DNA from: Terriglobia bacterium
Lineage (GTDB): Bacteria > Acidobacteriota > Terriglobia > Terriglobales > Acidobacteriaceae
Direction of reading: 5' to 3'
Assembly: GCA_020073465.1 (NCBI GenBank)
Contig: JAIQFC010000005.1
Location: forward strand, 124,001-188,000
Length of the DNA stretch: 64,000 nt
The position numbers and the translations under genes were made by a program. Of this stretch, positions 52,829 through 61,081 are shown in pieces (position 1 is the stretch's first letter; each line of letters opens with the position of its first letter). A model generated the notes under the pieces. It was not told the DNA's origin and made no database searches. It was given only the letters and a program-made list of their open reading frames with translations.

Positions 52829-53268
52829 TGGCAGCTGGACCGGACGGTCGCTTTCCGCGTCTTCGGACGCGGGGAGAGGAAAGTCCGAACTCCGCAGAGC
52901 AGTGTGCCGGATAACGTCCGGGAGGAAGTGGCCCATCCTTGCCCGCTTTTTGCGCAAGGGTGGGGAGACTCTCGACGGAAAGTGCCACAGAAAACATACC
53001 GCCTCGGCGGCAACGCCGGGGTAAGGGTGAAAAGGTGCGGTAAGAGCGCACCGCTGTCGCAGCAATGCGGCGGGCAGGGCAAACCCCACACGGAGCAAGA
53101 CCAAATAGGGAGGAAGGCCGGGACTTCGGTTCCGGACACGTGCCGGCTCGGTGCGTCAAACCTTCGGGTAGGTCGCTAGAGCCGCGCAGCAATGCGCGGC
53201 CCAGAGGAATGGCCGTCCCGCCGGAGCAATCCGGCGGACAGAATTCGGCTTACAGGTCCGGCTGCCAC
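52829..53268 (+). ncRNA. rnpB: RNase P RNA, bacterial class A
   Basis: The RNA subunit that cleaves tRNA 5' leaders. The P1 strands GGCAGCTGGACC (52830-52841) and GGTCCGGCTGCC (53255-53266) pair. The conserved blocks are present: GAGGAAAGTCCGAACTCC near the 5' end and AGAGGAATGGCCGTC, GACAGAATTCGGCTTACAGG near the 3' end. Several short frames here on either strand are not proteins. Ends about 53268. Confidence 0.93.
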
Positions 53269-53611
53269 ATTTCTTTTAGTATCAATAGCTGGTTCAGTGT
53301 CGATCTAGTGTCCACAGCTCGTGGTAGGAAAGAGGGGCTAAGAAGCACTAGCTGACTGGGGAATAGCAGTAGTCTATAAGATCTCGTCAATTCCCATCCG
53401 TCTCGCTCGACCCACACAAACCGGACACTAAATGGACACTACGGAAATCACAGAAGTCTGCGGACTCTATCTGTGGTCCACGTCAATATTCTCCAACGGG
53501 CGAAGAACGAGAGCGGCTGGCGAAGGCTCTGGCTTTTTCTCACGCGCTTGCAGGGCGATTGCCGGGAATCGCCGCGCTCGTGCCCGCGCGGATGGCGCAG
53601 GGGTTGATTGG

Positions 53612-53706
53612 TTCGGACGACTCCCGGCCTTGCTTTCTTTCTAGCGCAACACATTCCAGAAGTCAGTGACTGGGCGCACTGTGTGAGTGTCACCTGCCTT
53701 CTGGCG
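53612..53706. repeat. Dispersed repeat near 53.6 kb, copy 1
   Basis: Shares TTCGGACGACTCCCGG, TAGCGCAACA, CAGTGACTGGG and TGCCTTCTGGCG with copy 2 (56824-56918), and the last two-thirds with copy 3 (57265-57330). Contains GTGAC ... GTCAC as a short inverted pair. Confidence 0.8.
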
Positions 53707-53877
53707 AACGGCTATTACTAATGGATGGGGACGCCTGCCTTTGGCTGAAACAATTGCCGCGAGGCGGCACAATGAATACCTGCCTTGGGCGATTATGAAG
53801 GAAGCCCGAGCGCGTGAAAACGCGAAGGCTTTGAGTCGTCCCCCACTTCCGACTTCAGCAGATCGTGACGACTGCAA

Positions 53878-53900
53878 AAGCCGCCCGCAGAGGGCGGCTT
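53878..53900 (-). terminator. Terminator for the small membrane protein gene
   Basis: AAGCCGCCC pairs with GGGCGGCTT around a 5-nt loop. On the minus strand it is followed by TTTTGC and lies 107 bp beyond the stop at 54008. Confidence 0.6.
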
Positions 53901-54007
53901 GAATCGCTCCACTGATTCGTACCACTAGCAGCGTCAGCTTCGCGGATAAGCGCGGCAGCCTCGTTCAACCAGCCTTTCCGACTACTTGGTAACTCACAAC
54001 AGCGATA

Positions 54008-54433
54008 CTACTCGGTCCACACCGGAATGCACTTAGGAACTGGCGGCTGTTTCCTAAGTGACATCGCCCGCACTCGCTGCGCGTTTGAGAGAAAAGGCGA
54101 GGAATTTACGTCTGAATCGAGGGCGGCTTTCAGCAACTGCCCTTGGCCGTGAAGACCCATACCTAAGATCTGCGAAATCAGTACCAGCAAAACCGCGCAA
54201 GCAATCAGGGAGACAAACACAACGGGGAAACCATAACGCTCTGCCGGACTCAAAATAAATTCGACAATGGCCCCCACAAGAACCACACCCCCTAGAAAGA
54301 TGCCGCCAAATCTGACGGTTTCGCTGAAAGTGACTACCGCTTCTGCTGCGCGATAGCCATCTGAATAGCGTGCGATCGCGGCTGTGGAGTCATTGGATGC
54401 TGGGATGAGAGTAGTGATGACGGCAGCGCTCAT
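54008..54433 (-). CDS. Small membrane protein
   Basis: A 141-aa protein with two membrane segments (about 44-64 FGGIFLGGVVLVGAIVEFIL and 70-92 GFPVVFVSLIACAVLLVLIS). The N-terminus is Ser/Thr/Ala-rich. The cytoplasmic tail holds SSPFLSNAQRVRAMSLRK. A strong Shine-Dalgarno (AAGGAGG) precedes the ATG. No family recognised. It lies between two dispersed repeats in an accessory region. Confidence 0.6.
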   Translation of the reverse strand: MSAAVITTLIPASNDSTAAIARYSDGYRAAEAVVTFSETVRFGGIFLGGVVLVGAIVEFILSPAERYGFPVVFVSLIACAVLLVLISQILGMGLHGQGQLLKAALDSDVNSSPFLSNAQRVRAMSLRKQPPVPKCIPVWTE

Positions 54434-54735
54434 AAGGACCTCCTTTACCTTCCTGGGACAGGGCCTGCTCCCGACGATGGCTCTTTATTGAGTAGGAAAG
54501 CGTCGGAGGGAGTATGGACACGCCACGACCGCGCGAGCCCTTCAGGATCGGTCGCTTCTCGAAAAGCGCTATCCTCATTCTCATGCCCGCTTGCTCGCTT
54601 TGCAGTGAGCGGCGTCACAGGAACGTTGCAGGCCGTACTTTGTTTTTGTTTACCCGAAAACACAAGCAAAGTGCCGCTTCATCTTTCGGATTAAGCCGGG
54701 CCTCCCGCCTTTGGCGGGGTGTATATAAATGGAAG

Positions 54736-54764
54736 AGCCTTCGCGCCTAAGGGACGCGAAGGCT
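54736..54764 (-). terminator. Terminator after the Met/His-rich protein gene
   Basis: AGCCTTCGCG pairs with CGCGAAGGCT around a 9-nt loop, 17 bp after the stop on the minus strand, followed by a modest T-rich run. Confidence 0.6.
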
Positions 54765-54780
54765 GTCGTTGTTTGTGCAG

Positions 54781-55185
54781 TTACTCGGGTTTCTTTTCGG
54801 CTGGCGGAGGTTGAGGCGGGTCGCCCATGCCGTGGCCGTGCATCATGCCGGGTCCCATGGACTCCATGTGCTTTTGCATCCGCTCCATGTGGCCTACCAG
54901 CGTTTCCCACATATCCACGTTGGTCTGCCAGCGTGCTTTCTCGGCAGGGTCCTTGATCGCGGCAACATTGGTTTTCATTTGTGCGAGAGAGGAGTTCATC
55001 TTCTCCACGTCGGCTTTCATGGCCCGCATCTCTTGCTTATGCATCTCCATCAGTTTTTGACGATGCTGGGCCCGCATTTGGTCTCCACTGCCGGGGCCGG
55101 GAGGTGCTTGCGCGGGTTCTTCCTGTGCCCACATCACGGGCGTCAGAGCGAATATCAGGGCGAGTAGAAGACTCTTAATGTTCAT
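54781..55185 (-). CDS. Met/His-rich periplasmic protein, CpxP-like layout
   Basis: A 134-aa exported protein: signal peptide (LLLALIFALTPVMWAQ), a Gln/Lys/Glu-rich helical core (MRAQHRQKLMEMHKQEMRAM, KADVEKMNSSLAQMKTNVAA), and a C-terminal Met/His cluster (MQKHMESMGPGMMHGHGMGD) that could bind copper or another metal. The layout is like CpxP/Spy stress proteins but no LTxxQ motif is visible. GGAGAG precedes the ATG. Metal or stress function is inference. Confidence 0.6.
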   Translation of the reverse strand: MNIKSLLLALIFALTPVMWAQEEPAQAPPGPGSGDQMRAQHRQKLMEMHKQEMRAMKADVEKMNSSLAQMKTNVAAIKDPAEKARWQTNVDMWETLVGHMERMQKHMESMGPGMMHGHGMGDPPQPPPAEKKPE

Positions 55186-55393
55186 TGCAACTCTCCTTTC
55201 CCGAAAGATCTCACGATGAATATAGACCTAAGCATGGAGTTGAACGTTGTGCACCTTGCGGTCGGCACGCATGGAAAGTTGCATATGGCGCGATCTCAGA
55301 GGGGTGGCGCAATGGACACCTACGGTTTTTTCCAGTTGCCACAACCTGCCTTTTGGCGGATTGTGAATAAGCCTTCAACGAACGTGCCGGAGT

Positions 55394-56767
55394 TTAGGGT
55401 CGGCCAGCGCTCGTAGCAGGCGTCTGGTGTGCATGCGTGCGTCCCAGACAGAAGGCAAAGATGTCATCCCAGACCTTACTGAAGATCTTGTCGCCGAATC
55501 CCGAATCGGATTTCAGCAGATCGTACGTCCGATATTTGCGGCCTCCGCCAGCATCGGCACGGAGGTTCTTGTACTGCCCGACGATATCCATGTGGTCGGC
55601 ATGGAGGAGCACATTTTTGCCCAACGGCCAGAACATGGACAGGCTGTTGACTATGCCATCGTTGTCCCATACCTCGATCGGATGTTGCGGACTCAAACGC
55701 TTGGCCTCTTCGCTGCTTGATTTTGGCGGCTCGAATGGGCCGCCCGCACACGCACGGTAGCAGGTCCTGTAAATAATGTCCGTTCCCGCGCTCAATGTAG
55801 CGTCCTTGGTAATCTCAGGATAGGTCCAGGGCTTGGCAAACTCCCACGACGGTGCGGGGCTGCGGCGGTCGAAGCGAAAGGGTCGTCTTCCAAGCGTCAC
55901 ATACGACCGGAATTCGATGCCGCGCACTTGCGTCAGCTCTTTCTTGCGATCGCCAACACCGAAGTGCGCGGGGCTCATGGGTTTGCCAGTTCGTGGAGGT
56001 CGTGAGGCGAGGTCGTCGATCGCACGGAAGTCCGAAGCCATGTGACGCAAGTAGAGTGCGAGTTCGGATGCGGCTTCGTGCGCGTCCGCCATCCGCATGG
56101 GGCTCGGCCTCCCGTTATATTCGTTGGCTTCGTCTAAGGCATCCTGCACGGCCTGAAGCAATCCTGCGCCAGTCACAAAAGCGGCGCTGGCTGCGATTGC
56201 GCTTTCGATTGGTTCCACAAGCAACGTCTGTGAACCCGCAACCACGGCGCGCAATTGCTCGATCAACGCTCTACGCCAGACCCATTGGGATTGCACCCAG
56301 TCAGCGATGTTGGTACCCCAGTGAGGTACGGAGAGGAACACGACGCGACGCACGCACTTAAAGAGGTCTATCGATTTCACCTTGGCGCCGCCATCAACCA
56401 CAATCGGCTTCTTGTGGTGGTGCAAGCCCCACAAGTCCCAGAGGAGCCAGCGGATGTCGAGCCCCCCGGTCGAGTGACCTACCAAGATGACATCGTCGCT
56501 CGTCGAAATTTCACCCCGCGCCATGCGCTTGGCAAGGTAGTCCCGCAATCGTGCTGCGCGCGTGACCACCGCCGCAGTAGGAAAATTATCGAAGTAATGG
56601 AGCACTTCATTTCCGGCTAGCCAAGGCTTAAACAAGGGCGTGATCCCGCCGTAGTATTCAAGTTGTCCGAGCGCGTCGAAACCGGCGAAGCCTGGCACGA
56701 GCACGATGTGAAAACGTTTATTGGAGCGGGCAGTCGCGTTTTGATCGGCCATGTATCTGCTCGTCAT
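55394..56767 (-). CDS. Alpha/beta-hydrolase, lipase-like
   Basis: A 457-aa hydrolase. The nucleophile elbow is VGHSTGGLDIRW (Ser near residue 99), the acid is likely Asp in VWDNDGIVNSLSM, and the His is in LLHADHMDIVGQ. The N-terminus has the FHIVLVPGFAGFD oxyanion region. Overall size and the WDNDG/HADH ending resemble esterases or lipases of the triacylglycerol-lipase type with an added cap. No signal peptide is visible, so it is probably cytoplasmic. The ATG at 56767 is taken; a second in-frame ATG (MADQNA) is 5 codons later. It sits alone between dispersed repeats. Confidence 0.75.
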   Translation of the reverse strand: MTSRYMADQNATARSNKRFHIVLVPGFAGFDALGQLEYYGGITPLFKPWLAGNEVLHYFDNFPTAAVVTRAARLRDYLAKRMARGEISTSDDVILVGHSTGGLDIRWLLWDLWGLHHHKKPIVVDGGAKVKSIDLFKCVRRVVFLSVPHWGTNIADWVQSQWVWRRALIEQLRAVVAGSQTLLVEPIESAIAASAAFVTGAGLLQAVQDALDEANEYNGRPSPMRMADAHEAASELALYLRHMASDFRAIDDLASRPPRTGKPMSPAHFGVGDRKKELTQVRGIEFRSYVTLGRRPFRFDRRSPAPSWEFAKPWTYPEITKDATLSAGTDIIYRTCYRACAGGPFEPPKSSSEEAKRLSPQHPIEVWDNDGIVNSLSMFWPLGKNVLLHADHMDIVGQYKNLRADAGGGRKYRTYDLLKSDSGFGDKIFSKVWDDIFAFCLGRTHAHQTPATSAGRP

Positions 56768-56823
56768 GCCCGGCGTCGCCGCACTCCAGCCTGCGCGGTT
56801 TGCGCTGGGGTTGAGTGCTGTCT

Positions 56824-56918
56824 TTCGGACGACTCCCGGGCTACCTTCTTCTTAGCGCAACACTTTCCAAATTGCAGTGACTGGGAGCACTGGTGGCGTG
56901 TCGCTTGCCTTCTGGCGG
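56824..56918. repeat. Dispersed repeat near 56.9 kb, copy 2
   Basis: The longest match to copy 1. The plus-strand frame reads like a small degraded protein (LAQHFPNCSDWEHWWRVACL). It lies downstream of the lipase start on the opposite side. Confidence 0.8.
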
Positions 56919-56976
56919 AAAATGAGAAGCCCCCGGTTGAGCTCCGGGAGCTCTGGAGTCCATACGTGGGTTCCGA

Positions 56977-57168
56977 TTAGGCCGCGACGTTTACGGCGGC
57001 GCCCAGGACCTCGGCTTCGGCGAGGAACCAATCGTCAAGGTCGTGGCCGTCCTCGCGGCCGTGCTCCACATAGATTTCAAATGCAAGACGGCGGATCTCA
57101 TCTTCAAGATTCGGATGTGCGTCGGTCGGGATGTTTCTGGATATGCTTTTGGTGGGGTGGTTTGGCAC
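56977..57168 (-). CDS. DUF2934 protein
   Basis: A 63-aa protein with the DUF2934 signature: EDEIRRLAFEIYVEHGREDG followed by HDLDDWFLAEAEVLG. The function of the family is not known; members are common in acidobacteria and proteobacteria as small single genes. It lies between two dispersed repeats. Confidence 0.75.
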   Translation of the reverse strand: MPNHPTKSISRNIPTDAHPNLEDEIRRLAFEIYVEHGREDGHDLDDWFLAEAEVLGAAVNVAA

Positions 57169-57798
57169 TGGGGATCCTCCACTCTTGGGGCTGAAAGCGC
57201 GAGCAAGTGATCCTGAATGCTCACACTCGGGATGCCGCGATTATTTGTCGTATGTTCCATTCATAGCGCAACGGGTTTCATAATGCAGTGACTGGGCGCA
57301 CTGTGTGAGTGTCACGTGGCTTTCGGCGGGAATGAAAACGGAAGAAGACGCAGCTGGGACAAAAATGAAGAGCTGCGACATCGGTTACGCTCTAGCCGCC
57401 AACTCTTGCGAGGGAGTTGGTAGCGTGGAAGCGTGCACCGTCGCAGCCCCTGATGCGATCACCGCTTTCACGGTTCCAAACCCCAGCTGCTCCTCGCGAG
57501 GCAGCCGGTTTTTTCGGGTTTGGTGGCCCAGCGAGTTGCCTCGCCAAGCGGATCACCCGGTCTACTTCGGATCGGTCAATGTTACTTGGACCAACCCTTT
57601 CAACCGTCGACAACTCGACGCTACTCCTGCCAAATCGAGAAATGCAAGTGACGTGGATCACAAATCTCATTTAGGGTGGTGCAAAACTCATAATTTCTGT
57701 GCAAAAAACCTTCAAACAGGGGCGGGATTTGTCAACGTTTTGGCGGGCACACTCCCGTCGACGGCAGAACAGGTCCAGGACGCCCATGCCAAGCGACC
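57169..57798. other. Gap with dispersed repeat copy 3
   Basis: About 630 bp. The repeat copy is at 57265-57330. A 226-aa plus-strand frame (57305-57985) starts inside that repeat and overlaps the 3' end of the winged-helix gene by 187 bp; I do not accept it as a gene. Nothing else is supported. Confidence 0.45.
57265..57330. repeat. Dispersed repeat near 57.3 kb, copy 3
   Basis: Lacks the left third of copies 1 and 2 but keeps TAGCGCAAC, CAGTGACTGGGCGCACTGTG and TTCGGCGG. It is 76-85% similar by eye to the corresponding parts. Confidence 0.75.
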
Positions 57799-59556
57799 TC
57801 AGAATGACGAAGTGTGCTCGAGGGTGGGAGCTGCGACCCTGTCCACGATGTGTCGGAAACGCGGATCGGAGTGGAGAGCAGAGAACTTTGGATCCTCTCG
57901 TGCAAACACGATCCAGCTGCAGCGCTCCTCCGTGGCGATCGCAAGCCACTTAAGCGCGTCCGAGAACTCGTTCAGAGCCGTGTAAACGACTGCGATCCAG
58001 TACGGGCTGAAGTAGTGTCTTTGCCGCAGTTTCAGTAGGGAGTTCAAAATGTCACCGGCTCCTGCTTTATCCCCGCGCTTCGCGAGTCCGTATGCCAGAT
58101 GTGCCTTCGCCAGGAAGCTATTGTCCGAGTGTTCCACTGCCAAGCGGAATTCAGCAACGGTTTCGTCCAGGTCTCCAAGCCTTTCCAGAACCATTCCCAT
58201 GCTGGTGTGGCCAATCCAAAGAGAAGGATCCAGTTCCACAGCGTGTTTGAGCTGGGAGAAGGCTGCTTCGTAGTTCTTGGAGTAATACAAGGTCCATCCC
58301 AACATGATCTTCGTATAACTGGAAAATGGATCCAGGTCACACGCTCGACGCATCATGGCAACTCCGTCCTCAGGCCTTCCCAGGGCTACCAAGAGTTGCG
58401 CATATCCGCCCACGGCGAGAGGGTGGCGGGAATCGATGGCCAGTGCGCGCACGAAAGCGGCCTCGGCAGCATTCCAGTCGTGTTCATAGAGAAAGTGGTA
58501 GTAGGCGAGTGCGGTTCTTGCCTCCGCGAGATCTTCAATACCCAGAGCCTTGTCAGCAGCACTCTTAACCTTGGGAAATGCTTTGCGGGATGCTGCGATC
58601 CCCAGCCTCGCCAACGCACAATGAGCATTAGCCAACGCTGCCCACGCCAATGCGAACTGGGGACATTCCCGGACAGCCTCGTCAAACAGGGGAATGCAGC
58701 GATTGATAGCCACTTCCGTGAGTTTAGAAAGGAAACAACAACCGTGAAGATAACTTTCATGCGCGCTCGGTGCTACAAGCTGGAGGTGCGAGGGCCGCAA
58801 CGGAATTGGAATCGATTGAATCACGGAACACGCGATGTTCCGGCTGATGTCCTCCTGAATACCAAAGCGATCCTCTCCCTGCCTGGTATAACTTTCCGCC
58901 CAGACGCATGCTTGTGCCTGACACTTTAAGAGCCTGACCGTCACTCGCACTTCGCCGTCGGCTTCCAAGACCGCCCCGACAAGCACGTAATCAGCCGAAA
59001 CCTCGCGGCACAGCGATAGTGTGCTCTTCCCCTTATGCGCGCGTTCCGTCGTGAATTCAGGGGTGACAATGGCAAACGGAGGGTTCATGCGGCGAAGCTG
59101 AATGATCAACAGCTCTGTGATTGAAGCCGCTAAGGAATCACTCTGAGCACCCATGAAAGACTTCAATGGGAATAGTGCGACTCGTGGGCGCTCACTGTCG
59201 GACACCACCGCTTCGGAAGTAGGTGAACCGTGCGCGGCCGCCATAAAGCGGTAGCCGCGGCTTCCTACAGTCTCGATAAAGTGAGGATGCGATGCGTCGT
59301 CATTCAAAGCCGAGCGAAGCCTGCGAATGGCAACGTTGAGGCACAGATCTCCTTCGACAAAAGTATCAGGCCAGACGTTTCGGATAATTTCTTGTCGCAA
59401 GAGCAGTTGCTTCGGCCGCCGTAACAAGAGGGCAAGGATCTGAAAGGGCTTGTCTTGCAGCGGAACCTTGGCACCGTGTTTGAAAAGTTCACCGGTAGTA
59501 AGGTCGGCCGCAAACTCTCCGAAACGGAGACGATTTGACTTCTCTAGGTCTGTCAT
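57799..59556 (-). CDS. Winged-helix/TPR transcriptional regulator
   Basis: A 585-aa protein. Residues 10-105 form an OmpR/CadC-type winged helix (LQDKPFQILALLLRRPKQLL, RQEIIRNVWPDTF, NVAIRRLRSALNDD, IETVGSRGYRFM). Residues 120-240 may bind a ligand or form an ATPase-free sensor like the adenylate cyclase-associated TolB-like part (VALFPLKSFM). From about 290 on, TPR-like repeats follow (FALAWAALANAHCALARLG; LAVGGYAQLLVALGRPEDG; WIGHTSMGMVLERLGDLDET). No membrane segment, so it is soluble rather than CadC-like at the membrane. Divergent from the redox cluster at 59.9 kb; it may control it. Confidence 0.82.
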   Translation of the reverse strand: MTDLEKSNRLRFGEFAADLTTGELFKHGAKVPLQDKPFQILALLLRRPKQLLLRQEIIRNVWPDTFVEGDLCLNVAIRRLRSALNDDASHPHFIETVGSRGYRFMAAAHGSPTSEAVVSDSERPRVALFPLKSFMGAQSDSLAASITELLIIQLRRMNPPFAIVTPEFTTERAHKGKSTLSLCREVSADYVLVGAVLEADGEVRVTVRLLKCQAQACVWAESYTRQGEDRFGIQEDISRNIACSVIQSIPIPLRPSHLQLVAPSAHESYLHGCCFLSKLTEVAINRCIPLFDEAVRECPQFALAWAALANAHCALARLGIAASRKAFPKVKSAADKALGIEDLAEARTALAYYHFLYEHDWNAAEAAFVRALAIDSRHPLAVGGYAQLLVALGRPEDGVAMMRRACDLDPFSSYTKIMLGWTLYYSKNYEAAFSQLKHAVELDPSLWIGHTSMGMVLERLGDLDETVAEFRLAVEHSDNSFLAKAHLAYGLAKRGDKAGAGDILNSLLKLRQRHYFSPYWIAVVYTALNEFSDALKWLAIATEERCSWIVFAREDPKFSALHSDPRFRHIVDRVAAPTLEHTSSF

Positions 59557-59874
59557 GGGCGTCCCCGCCTACCAGAACTCTACCACCGCTCGGAGGGGTG
59601 ATAACGAAAATTCGTTCCCGTCCCTTTCGCTCGCTCTCTACGACTGAAAAGAGAGGAGTTAGCGACATTTGCCGGTAATTCAGATGTAAGCCGCATGTAA
59701 CTGTCAGGTTTTCGATAGGGAATGATACTTAGGTTGATGGTGGCTGTGATCTCTGAGCCTCGGGGCCTTGGAGGGCCAGCAGCACGACCGAGTTCTGGGG
59801 AGAGATTCCAGCCTTGGTCACAAGGCAAGCGGGACAGCAAGAGACCGGGTCCCGAGAGACAGAAAGCAGGAAAC

Positions 59875-60369
59875 ATGGAGAATCTTGAACGCATCATCAG
59901 TGAACATCCTCTCTTCGCTGGTCTGGAGCCTCGCTACACGACCTTGCTCGTCAGCTGCGCCTCGAATGTGCGGTTTGAGGCGAGCACGTACATCTTTAAA
60001 GAAGGAGAGGAGGCCAATGAGTTTTACCTGATACGCGCAGGCAGAGTAGCCTTGGAAATCTTCGCACCACAGCGCAAGCCGATCATCGTGGAGACGTTGA
60101 GTGAGGGGGACATCCTAGGGTGGTCTTGGTTGCTGCCACCTTATCACTGGAAGTTCCACGCACAGGCAATCCAAGTTACGAGGGCAATCGCGCTCGACGG
60201 CAAGTGTTTGCGCACGAAGTGTGAGCAGAATCACGATCTCGGCTATGAAGTCTTGAAGCGCTTCGCGCAGATTGTCGAGCGGCGGCTGGAGGCGACTCGA
60301 ATTCAACTGCTCGACATCTACAGTGTCCCGCAATCACGACAGCAGCGGGAGCCGGAATTGATCTGCTGA
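59875..60369 (+). CDS. Cyclic-nucleotide-binding protein without an HTH
   Basis: A 164-aa protein of the Crp/Fnr cyclic-nucleotide-binding fold: HPLFAGLEPRYTTLLVSCAS, FEASTYIFKEGEEANEFYLI, RAGRVALEIFAPQRKP, and VETLSEGDILGWSWL. It stops after the dimer helix, and no C-terminal winged HTH is present, so it cannot act as a normal Crp-type regulator. AGCAGG precedes the ATG at 59875; the longer frame to 59722 has non-protein-like sequence. It may be a sensor that controls the neighbouring oxidoreductase, or a partner for another protein. Confidence 0.78.
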   Translation: MENLERIISEHPLFAGLEPRYTTLLVSCASNVRFEASTYIFKEGEEANEFYLIRAGRVALEIFAPQRKPIIVETLSEGDILGWSWLLPPYHWKFHAQAIQVTRAIALDGKCLRTKCEQNHDLGYEVLKRFAQIVERRLEATRIQLLDIYSVPQSRQQREPELIC

Positions 60370-60531
60370 TTCGCAGCCGTACGTGGTCCGGCAAGAAAGC
60401 CGTAAGCGACGATGGAAAGATTGGGATGTCGTCCTAAAGCACGTTGCGAGAAACCAACGGCCAGCTTGGAGATGAGTGAGGCCGCATGAAACAACGGTAG
60501 CAGAAGGTCATTTGTCAACAGGGGGTGAGAG

Positions 60532-60987
60532 ATGTTTCCGGAAGCACACGCGATTTGGAGAGGCGGCCTCTATGCGGGAGAGGGAGTCGTATCGACGCCC
60601 AGCGGTGTTCTCAACAATGCTACCTACGCCTTTGGATCGTTAGCCGGGACTGAGCGTTTCACCACGCCCTATGAGATGCTCGCTGCCGCTATCGCCTCCT
60701 GCATGTCGACGATGGTCGCCCTGGAGATGGCAAAGTTGGGTATCAATCCGACGGTTGTGGGTACCTACGCAGTTCTCAATTTGGACAACTCCGCCGACAT
60801 ATGGCCGATTACGAGCGCGCATCTGGAGATCACCGCTCGCACCACGGGTGCGAGTGACGCCGAGTCCAGTCGCTTCGAGCAGGCGGTGGAATCTGCTCGG
60901 CGTGAGTGTCCGATTTCAAGTGCTTTGAAATTGCAGCTCACCTGCAAGGCAAAGGTGATTTCACTGGCTTCAACGGCTTTCGTTTGA
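60532..60987 (+). CDS. OsmC/Ohr-family protein
   Basis: A 151-aa protein with the OsmC fold: TTPYEMLAAAIASCMSTMVA with the first redox Cys, and RRECPISSAL with the second. OsmC-type enzymes reduce organic hydroperoxides with these two thiols. The N-terminus (AIWRGGLYAGEGVVSTPSGV) also fits. A GGGGGT precedes the ATG. It sits between the nucleotide-binding protein and the oxidoreductase genes on the same strand, with 162- and 94-bp gaps. No transporter or regulator such as OhrR is nearby. Confidence 0.82.
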   Translation: MFPEAHAIWRGGLYAGEGVVSTPSGVLNNATYAFGSLAGTERFTTPYEMLAAAIASCMSTMVALEMAKLGINPTVVGTYAVLNLDNSADIWPITSAHLEITARTTGASDAESSRFEQAVESARRECPISSALKLQLTCKAKVISLASTAFV

Positions 60988-61081
60988 AGCGCAGCGCGTC
61001 TTGCAAGCTGTAAGAAGTAGCGAGATTGAGTTCTAGGCTTCGTGGCAGGGATCCGACGGAACTGGTCGGGAGGAGGCAGGA

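Larger units (their letters stand above)
53269..54007. other. Gene-poor gap with a dispersed repeat
   Basis: About 740 bp without a supportable gene. It holds repeat copy 1 (53612-53706) and a terminator-like hairpin (53878-53900). Short frames on both strands lack ribosome binding sites. A remnant protein-like run (LAQHIPEVSDWAHC) in the repeat recurs near 56.9 kb and hints at an eroded element. Confidence 0.45.

Noticed and set aside
52701..53192. Several overlapping ORFs near 53 kb
   Set aside because: They lie inside RNase P RNA, whose conserved blocks and P1 pairing are clear.
53612..57330. Integron attC-like sites
   Set aside because: The repeats include GCGCAAC but lack the RYYYAAC/GTTRRRY pair, and no integron integrase is nearby.
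57305..57985. A 226-aa plus-strand ORF
   Set aside because: It begins inside a dispersed repeat, has no ribosome binding site, and overlaps the winged-helix gene by 187 bp; its C-terminus is antisense to a clear protein.
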